The notes beneath the pieces are model-generated. The model saw only the letters and a program-made list of their open reading frames with translations. It had not been told where the DNA came from and did no database searches. From NCBI GenBank assembly GCA_018661145.1, contig JABJIU010000260.1, forward strand, positions 1-6,091: a DNA stretch of 6,091 nt, written 5' to 3'. The position numbers and the translations under genes were made by a program. Of the stretch, positions 1-4,514 are shown one piece after another (position 1 is the first letter of the stretch; each line of letters starts with the position of its first letter). This DNA is from Pseudomonadota bacterium (GTDB taxonomy: Bacteria > Pseudomonadota > Gammaproteobacteria > Arenicellales > UBA868).

Positions 1-1139
1 AGTTCTCAGCGGAAGATGCCGGTCGGTCTGACGAGGACTTTCTCTGCAGGATCTTCGAGGCCGTGATCGATGCGGGTGCTCGGACGGTAAATATCCCTGA
101 CACGGTCGGTTACACGATGCCTGATCAGTTCGGAGAGATGTTCGGCCGACTAATGAACCGAATTCCCAATGCAGACCAGGCGATCTTTTCGGTGCATTGC
201 CACAATGATCTCGGAGTCGCTGTCGCCAATTCACTCGCTGCTGTTCAAGCGGGCGCTCGGCAGGTGGAATGCACGATTAACGGACTGGGCGAACGTGCTG
301 GCAACGCTTCTTTGGAAGAGGTGGTTATGGCGGTTCGTACCCGGCAGGATGTCTTCTCATGCGACACCGCCATTGATACCATCCAAATTCTGCCAGCCAG
401 TCGGATGGTGTCCAGCGTAACCGGGTTTCCCGTCCAACCGAACAAGGCGATTGTGGGCGCCAATGCATTTGCCCACGAGGCGGGGATTCACCAAGATGGC
501 GTGTTAAAGCAACGCGATACGTACGAGATTATGCGTGCCGAGGATGTCGGTTGGGCAGCCAATCAGATTGTCCTTGGTAAACACTCTGGACGGACCGCGT
601 TCCGCGAACGCATGTCAACTCTGGGAATCGAGTTCAGCAGCGATACCGAACTTAACGCCGCATTTAGTCGATTCAAGGACCTGGCAGACAAAAAACATGA
701 AATCTTCGACGACGATCTTCAGGTGCTTGTTGGTGAAGATGCCTCAAAGGAAGAAAACGAGGTAGTACGATTCATCGGGCTCAAAACCATGGCGGAGACC
801 GGACAAGTGCCGTTGGCTGAATTGTCGCTCGAGCTTCATGGGCAATCCTTGTCTAGCAGTGCGAATGGTGATGGTCTCGTGGACGCGGTGTTCAAGGCAG
901 TCGAGGAAATCGTCCCAGGGACGCGGACCCTGATGCTGTACTCCGTGAATGCCATCACAGAGGGCTCGGATTCCCAAGGGGAGGTCAGTGTCCGACTCCA
1001 GGAGGCAGGCCGCATCGTGAATGGGCAGGGTGCCGATACCGACATCGTGGTGGCCTCGGTGAAAGCCTATATCAATGGCCTGAACAAGCTGCAGGGGGCA
1101 CCCCACCGATTCAACCCGCAAAGCGGTGAGACTGTCTGA
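1..1139 (+). CDS. leuA: 2-isopropylmalate synthase, 5'-truncated by window edge
   Basis: LeuA condenses acetyl-CoA with 2-oxoisovalerate, the first committed step of leucine synthesis in the cytoplasm. The reading frame is open from base 3, giving 378 visible residues against roughly 515-520 in proteobacterial LeuA, so about 140 N-terminal residues lie outside the window. The visible part begins in the TIM barrel with FSAEDAGRS, followed by NIPDTVGYTMP, the metal-binding histidines of SVHCHNDLG (codons at 195 and 201) and GERAGN, whose Asn is at 303. ANAFAHEAGIHQDGVL and the LGKHSGR linker follow. From about base 730 the C-terminal leucine-binding regulatory domain is present, including the GQGADTDIVVAS motif near the end, so feedback inhibition by leucine is expected. 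One small difference is GDGLVDA where the family usually has GDGPVDA. The gene ends at TGA 1137-1139, six bases before the next gene, with no terminator visible, which suggests co-transcription. Confidence 0.97.
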   Translation, partial: FSAEDAGRSDEDFLCRIFEAVIDAGARTVNIPDTVGYTMPDQFGEMFGRLMNRIPNADQAIFSVHCHNDLGVAVANSLAAVQAGARQVECTINGLGERAGNASLEEVVMAVRTRQDVFSCDTAIDTIQILPASRMVSSVTGFPVQPNKAIVGANAFAHEAGIHQDGVLKQRDTYEIMRAEDVGWAANQIVLGKHSGRTAFRERMSTLGIEFSSDTELNAAFSRFKDLADKKHEIFDDDLQVLVGEDASKEENEVVRFIGLKTMAETGQVPLAELSLELHGQSLSSSANGDGLVDAVFKAVEEIVPGTRTLMLYSVNAITEGSDSQGEVSVRLQEAGRIVNGQGADTDIVVASVKAYINGLNKLQGAPHRFNPQSGETV

Positions 1140-1145
1140 GCACGA

Positions 1146-1832
1146 GTGATGGGACGCCATGCCCCTTACCTTCGCGAAATGGGTCTGGTCCAGTGGCGAC
1201 ACGTTTCACCGGTTCGGGTCGAACCCGCCGGTAGTTCCGGTGTCGAGGTTACCGCTAAGGCAGCGTGCAGTCAGGAGGCCGCCAACGCACTTTCTGCGCT
1301 TGCTGACGATGCTGCGGCGTGCGAGCGATGTGATCTTTGTCGCACACGAAACCAGACCGTTTTTGGCGTGGGAAGTCCTCGCGCACGGTGGCTTTTTGTC
1401 GGCGAGGCCCCAGGAGCAGAGGAAGACAAGCAGGGGATGCCTTTTGTGGGAAGGGCCGGCGCTTTGTTAAGTGCGATGCTCTTCAGCATCGGTCTGTCGC
1501 GTGAAGATGTCTACATTGCTAATGTTCTGAAGTGCCGGCCTCCAAACAATCGTGACCCTTTGGGACGGGAAGTCCGTGAGTGCAGTCCTTTCTTGCACCA
1601 GCAGATTTCGTGGGTCCAGCCCGAGATTATCGTGGCCATGGGTCGTTTTGCCGCGCAGGCACTTCTGGAGACGGATCAGAGTCTTGGACAGTTGCGGGGA
1701 CATAGTCATAAATACAAGATCAATGAACTTCCCCTTGTCGTCACTTATCACCCGGCGTATCTGTTGCGCTCTCCATCGGCGAAAGGTAAAAGTTGGGAGG
1801 ATTTGACCCTAGCACAATCTATTGTGGATTAA
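1146..1832 (+). CDS. Family 4 (iron-sulfur) uracil-DNA glycosylase
   Basis: This enzyme removes uracil from DNA after cytosine deamination or dUMP incorporation, starting base excision repair. The 228-residue protein has the four Fe-S ligands expected for family 4: C59 and C62, then C130 and C146, with 15 residues between the last two. C65 is an extra nearby cysteine. The uracil-pocket motif GEAPGAEED starts at residue 86. PFVGRAG follows, and the C-terminal HPAYLLR motif lies at 202-208. The N-terminal stretch YLREMGLVQW (8-17) matches the leading segment seen in gammaproteobacterial members. It supports a start here rather than further in, although GTG at 1146 and ATG at 1149 cannot be told apart; the ribosome binding site is weak. 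The gene begins six bases after leuA and ends nine bases before rimI. Related family 4 and 5 enzymes differ in substrate range, so exact specificity is inferred. Confidence 0.93.
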   Translation: MMGRHAPYLREMGLVQWRHVSPVRVEPAGSSGVEVTAKAACSQEAANALSALADDAAACERCDLCRTRNQTVFGVGSPRARWLFVGEAPGAEEDKQGMPFVGRAGALLSAMLFSIGLSREDVYIANVLKCRPPNNRDPLGREVRECSPFLHQQISWVQPEIIVAMGRFAAQALLETDQSLGQLRGHSHKYKINELPLVVTYHPAYLLRSPSAKGKSWEDLTLAQSIVD

Positions 1833-1841
1833 CCCGACCGT

Positions 1842-2294
1842 ATGGACGGCGAAAGGCATGCGTGGGAAATCCGACCGATGCGGGTTGATGACCTGGCAGA
1901 GGTCGCCGAATTGGAACAGGCGGTTTCCCCCGGACCGTGGAGTCCCAACATTTTTCTTGCTTGTTTGCAGGCTGACCATGAATGTTGGGTATTGCGCATG
2001 GATCGGGTGGCTGGCTTCGCAATTGCTTCGCTCGGGGCTGGCGAAGCGCATTTACTTAACCTTGCGGTTGCCCCTAGCGAGCAGGGTCTCGGATTTGGCG
2101 GACGACTATTGCGAAAGGTCATTGAGGTAGCGCGGGAAAGAGGTGCCGAGCGCATCTTTCTCGAGGTCCGACCCAGCAATCTTCGGGCGCAGGTGATCTA
2201 CCGAAAAGTCGGTTTTGAGTTTTTGAGTAGAAGACCAAAGTACTATGGGCCGCCACGAAGAGAAGACGCATTGGTCTACACGATGGCGATCTAA
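1842..2294 (+). CDS. rimI: Ribosomal protein S18-alanine N-acetyltransferase
   Basis: RimI is a GNAT-fold enzyme that transfers acetyl from acetyl-CoA to the N-terminal alanine of ribosomal protein S18; some homologues accept other N-termini. The 150-residue length is normal for the family. The N-terminal IRPMRVDDLAEVAELE segment is typical. The acetyl-CoA pyrophosphate loop is QGLGFG at 81-86. The conserved LEVRPSN block starts at 107, and its Glu (108) and the Tyr at 120 in VIYRKVGF correspond to the catalytic E103 and Y115 of E. coli RimI. The RRPKYYGPPRREDALVYTM tail is also family-like. The ATG at 1842 is chosen because it keeps the full IRPM start; a second ATG at 1878 would cut into it, although GGGAAA lies eight bases before it. 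RimI often accompanies tsaB or a uracil-DNA glycosylase in gammaproteobacteria; here the glycosylase is its neighbour, nine bases upstream. Confidence 0.92.
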   Translation: MDGERHAWEIRPMRVDDLAEVAELEQAVSPGPWSPNIFLACLQADHECWVLRMDRVAGFAIASLGAGEAHLLNLAVAPSEQGLGFGGRLLRKVIEVARERGAERIFLEVRPSNLRAQVIYRKVGFEFLSRRPKYYGPPRREDALVYTMAI

Positions 2295-2387
2295 GGGCTG
2301 ACTTTTGGAATCGTTCCCCGGTCGAGGACGTGACCGAGTAAAATCGCTCGTGCAAGCTATCGTAAAAGGACAGGGTGCATAGATCGC

Positions 2388-3209
2388 ATGACGCCTCTTG
2401 GAAAATGTGTAGGTTCCGAACCCCGAGTCCCCATGCGATCCGCGGACCCCCGAACAAAGCCACAGAGCGATATCGCGCACTGGTTTGAGACCCCCCTGGG
2501 CACGGAACTCATTAGAGAGGCACGCGAGTCGGTTTCACGACTGGTCCCACCCGGTTATTATCCGACGGGGTTTCAAGTCGGACTATGCAGGGACAGCTTT
2601 TTGCAAAGCGCGGAGAATGCGTACTACGGAGTGCCGCCTCAGGGCGCCTTTCACATTGAAGAAGGGTGTCGCCAGTTTGAATGCTTGGCAGAACAATTGC
2701 CATTTGGTGCGAGGTCGATAGACCTTCTCGCGCTCCCTTTTACCCTCGAATTTTCCACTGATCCACACACCGTACTGAGAGAAGTCAACAGCGTCCTGGC
2801 TCCCGAAGGGTGCCTTGTGGTCTGTGGATTCAATCGCTGGGGGTTGTGGGGACTTCGTCGTGCGCTGTCGCTTCGTCCACGGCAGGGACCCTGGGGGGGG
2901 AGTTTCCTATCGCTAAACCAGATCCAGGATTGGACCCGGCTACTGGGCTTGGATCTGGTGGCGGCTGCATCGATGTTTTATCGCCCCCCGATCAAGAGCG
3001 CGCCCCTACTGAATCGGACCTCGTTTCTCGAAGCAGCAGGTGATCGGTGGTGGCCCCTGCTGTCAGGTGCTTTTGTTTTGGTAGCCAAGAAGCGGGCGTT
3101 CGCTCAATCGACGATACTTGAACCGGTTCGTGCTTCACGGCAAAGGGGCCCGAAACCTTTCGCTTCCGCGCTTCCAAGGCAAGTGGCGAATCGCAAACTG
3201 CGCCTCTAA
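2388..3209 (+). CDS. yafS: YafS-like SAM-methyltransferase-fold protein upstream of rnhA
   Basis: This is recognised as the class I methyltransferase-fold protein that sits before rnhA-dnaQ in Gamma- and Betaproteobacteria (YafS in E. coli). Its substrate is unknown to me. Visible family landmarks, numbered from 2388, are HWFETPLGTELIREA (31-45), DLLALPFTLEFSTDPHTVLREV (112-133, the region of the acidic motif and following helix), LAPEGCLVVCGFNRWGLWGLRR (137-158, a methyltransferase strand and turn), and a basic C-terminal tail after about residue 234. The usual glycine-rich SAM loop is poor: only GFQVGLCRDS (61-70) stands in its place, so catalytic activity is not certain. The start is ambiguous. 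The coordinates give the longest frame, from ATG 2388, but ATG 2433 gives MRSADPRTK, closer to the usual family start and length (258 residues). Neither has a strong ribosome binding site. The gene contains a G8 run at 2893-2900 and ends two bases before rnhA, suggesting coupled translation. Confidence 0.85.
   Translation: MTPLGKCVGSEPRVPMRSADPRTKPQSDIAHWFETPLGTELIREARESVSRLVPPGYYPTGFQVGLCRDSFLQSAENAYYGVPPQGAFHIEEGCRQFECLAEQLPFGARSIDLLALPFTLEFSTDPHTVLREVNSVLAPEGCLVVCGFNRWGLWGLRRALSLRPRQGPWGGSFLSLNQIQDWTRLLGLDLVAAASMFYRPPIKSAPLLNRTSFLEAAGDRWWPLLSGAFVLVAKKRAFAQSTILEPVRASRQRGPKPFASALPRQVANRKLRL
2893..2900 (+). repeat. G8 mononucleotide tract inside the yafS-like gene
   Basis: Eight consecutive G residues encode parts of PWGGS in the methyltransferase-like gene. 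A one-base slip in this tract would shift the frame about two thirds of the way through the gene. A single-base loss or gain is also a common sequencing error at such tracts, but the frame reads through correctly here. Confidence 0.9.
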
Positions 3210-3211
3210 GG

Positions 3212-3688
3212 ATGGAGAACCCTATCAATAAAACTCTTGTCCTGTTTACTGACGGGGCATGCCGCGGGAATCCAGGACCAGGTGGTTGGGGTGTTTTAAT
3301 CGTCGAAGATGCAGTTGAAACAGAACTGCTCGGTTCTGAACCCCACACGACCAATAATCGCATGGAACTTTCCGCAGCTATCCGAGGTCTGGAAGCGATC
3401 GACCTGGAGTATGCCGTGTCCGTGTATACCGACTCTCAATACGTACGAAATGGGGTAACGCAATGGATTGGGAAGTGGAAGGCTAACGGCTGGAAAACAG
3501 CCGGGCGGAAACCTGTTAAAAATCAGGATCTTTGGCAGCAGTTAGACCTCGCGGCAAGTCGAAGGTCAGTGGAATGGCACTGGGTGCGGGGTCACAGCGG
3601 GCATCCGCAGAACGAAAGAGCTGACGCGCTTGCGAATCGGGCTATTGACCTCATGTTGGCGAAGCAGACCAGAAAAGGGGGGGGTTAA
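3212..3688 (+). CDS. rnhA: Ribonuclease HI
   Basis: RNase HI cleaves the RNA strand of RNA-DNA hybrids, removing R-loops and helping to remove primers. The 158-residue protein is full length (E. coli 155). All four catalytic metal-binding acids are present: D14 in LFTDGACRGNPGPGGWG, E52 in NNRMEL, D74 in YTDSQYV and D138 in NERADALA. These are offset by four from E. coli D10, E48, D70 and D134. The catalytic-loop histidine is H128 in WVRGHSGH (E. coli H124). The basic handle region QWIGKWKANGWKTAGRKPVKNQDLW (84-108), which contacts the hybrid, is intact. ATG 3212 starts two bases after the preceding stop codon, and no independent ribosome binding site is visible, so translation probably relies on coupling. 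The 3' end runs into a G8 tract that also serves as the leader of dnaQ. In E. coli rnhA and dnaQ are divergent; here they are in tandem. Confidence 0.98.
   Translation: MENPINKTLVLFTDGACRGNPGPGGWGVLIVEDAVETELLGSEPHTTNNRMELSAAIRGLEAIDLEYAVSVYTDSQYVRNGVTQWIGKWKANGWKTAGRKPVKNQDLWQQLDLAASRRSVEWHWVRGHSGHPQNERADALANRAIDLMLAKQTRKGGG
3677..3684 (+). repeat. G8 tract at the rnhA end, likely ribosome binding site of dnaQ
   Basis: Eight G residues encode the final glycines of RNase HI and end seven bases before the GTG start of dnaQ. A G-rich run at this distance can pair with the pyrimidine-rich end of 16S rRNA and is the only plausible ribosome binding site for dnaQ. Loss of one G would change the rnhA tail to GGVK followed by TAG; gain of one would extend the rnhA frame past its stop. 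Confidence 0.7.
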
Positions 3689-3691
3689 ATA

Positions 3692-4408
3692 GTGGATCTG
3701 ATTGTGTTGGACACGGAAACCACAGGCCTGAACGCGGCAGACGGACACCGTGTGATTGAAGTCGGGTGTGTTCGGCTTGCCAACCGCAAACACACGGACC
3801 TGCGCTTCCACAGTTATGTGAATCCCGGGCGCGGGATTGATCCCGAAGCGCAAGAGGTGCACGGAATTACTGAGCAGTTTCTGAAGGATAAACCGGTATT
3901 TAGTGAGGTGGCGGATCACTTTCTTGAATTCGTTGGGGGGTCAGAGTTGGTGATACATAACGCCCCTTTCGATATTGGATTCCTCAATCAGGAACTGGAA
4001 CTTACGGGAAGTTCGGTCCGATTGGAGGACATTTGCGAGGTCACGGACTCGTTGGAGCTGGCCCGGCAGATGCACCCTGGGCAACGCAACAGTTTGGATG
4101 CTCTATGCCGCCGGTATGGAGTGGATAACAGCGGCCGGGATCTTCACGGTGCGCTGCTGGACGCAGAGATCCTTGCGGACGTCTATCTTGCGATGACGGG
4201 CGGTCAGACGACTTTGACGCTCGAAGGGGCACCCTCCAGGGAGGCGGCAACAGACAGCACAGAATCCGGGTTTCGCAATGATGTTGAGTTCCCCGTTATT
4301 TGCGTTGATGAAACAGAGCTTGCCGAACATCGGCGTTGGCTCGAGTTATTAGGTCCTGACAGTCCCTGGCATGAAATTGACCAGGCGGGAAACGTTCCCC
4401 AGCGTTGA
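3692..4408 (+). CDS. dnaQ: DNA polymerase III epsilon subunit (3'-5' proofreading exonuclease)
   Basis: Epsilon removes mismatched nucleotides behind the polymerase III alpha subunit in the replicase core. The 238-residue protein (E. coli 243) has the full DEDDh active site: D7 and E9 in LDTETTG (Exo I), D94 in HNAPFDIGF (Exo II), and H152 with D157 in LHGALLDAEILA (Exo III). These match E. coli D12, E14, D103, H162 and D167. VHGIT at 56-60 is also typical. After the exonuclease domain, TGGQTTLTLEG carries QTTLTL at 172-177, aligned with the beta-clamp-binding QTSMAF of E. coli. The remaining C-terminal part, including ELAEHRRWLELLG, fits the alpha-binding tail. The start is GTG 3692, which places the protein two residues before the first conserved strand; upstream is the rnhA stop. 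It is in the same frame as rnhA, separated by TAA and one other codon. Confidence 0.97.
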   Translation: MDLIVLDTETTGLNAADGHRVIEVGCVRLANRKHTDLRFHSYVNPGRGIDPEAQEVHGITEQFLKDKPVFSEVADHFLEFVGGSELVIHNAPFDIGFLNQELELTGSSVRLEDICEVTDSLELARQMHPGQRNSLDALCRRYGVDNSGRDLHGALLDAEILADVYLAMTGGQTTLTLEGAPSREAATDSTESGFRNDVEFPVICVDETELAEHRRWLELLGPDSPWHEIDQAGNVPQR

Positions 4409-4440
4409 GTGTATGCGTTGTCAAGCGCCGCAACAGATTC

Positions 4441-4454
4441 GCTGAAACATCAGC
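4441..4454. other. Small inverted repeat after dnaQ
   Basis: GCTGA and TCAGC form a 5-bp stem around an AACA loop, 33 bases after the dnaQ stop, with a run of four T residues nine bases further on. This is too weak and too far from the T run to be called a Rho-independent terminator. It may still affect transcript ends between dnaQ and acs, or may be chance. Confidence 0.2.
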
Positions 4455-4471
4455 TATACAGGTTTTAGACT

Positions 4472-4485
4472 TTGACTGCAGTCAA
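4472..4485. promoter_or_regulatory. Perfect 14-bp palindrome, FNR/ANR-like candidate operator upstream of acs
   Basis: TTGACTGCAGTCAA is a perfect palindrome of two 5-bp arms, TTGAC and GTCAA, around TGCA. It lies 29 bases before the acs start. The known FNR/ANR/DNR box is TTGAT-N4-ATCAA, so this differs by one symmetric substitution in each arm. Its centre is about 36 bases from the ATG. A class II activator position (about 41.5 bases before the transcript start) would put the start inside the coding region, so repression, or a position within the leader, is more likely if it is used. The binding protein is inferred, not shown. Confidence 0.4.
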
Positions 4486-4503
4486 GGTTATTGAAGTGAC
4501 AAC

Positions 4504-4508
4504 AGGAG
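4504..4508 (+). promoter_or_regulatory. Ribosome binding site of acs
   Basis: AGGAG lies six bases before ATG 4515, the best Shine-Dalgarno match in the window, and fixes the acs start. The leader between dnaQ and this site has no convincing -35/-10 promoter pair; TATACA at 4455-4460 is a possible -10 without a good partner. Confidence 0.85.
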
Positions 4509-4514
4509 CTTGAG

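Noticed and set aside
744..1202. 152-codon minus-strand frame opposite the end of leuA
   Set aside because: It lies antisense to the well-conserved LeuA regulatory domain and the start of the glycosylase, and its translation resembles no family I recognise.
1159..1470. Plus-strand frame of 103 codons overlapping the glycosylase
   Set aside because: The other frame here carries the GEAPG and cysteine motifs of family 4 glycosylases; this one is an overlapping shadow.
2319..2336. CGGTC / GACCG inverted repeat after rimI, as a terminator
   Set aside because: The stem is only 5 bp with an 8-base loop and has no following T run.
2339..2344. TAAAAT as a -10 promoter element before the yafS-like gene
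   Set aside because: No -35-like hexamer lies 16-18 bases upstream; the nearest TTGGAA is 28 bases away, so it cannot be called.
3566..3919. 117-codon minus-strand frame across the rnhA-dnaQ junction
   Set aside because: It is opposite the catalytic regions of two certain genes and shows no domain or start signal of its own.
4409..4514. tRNA gene in the dnaQ-acs gap
   Set aside because: A tRNA follows dnaQ in some bacteria, but this stretch has no cloverleaf arms and no GGTTCRA-type T-loop sequence.
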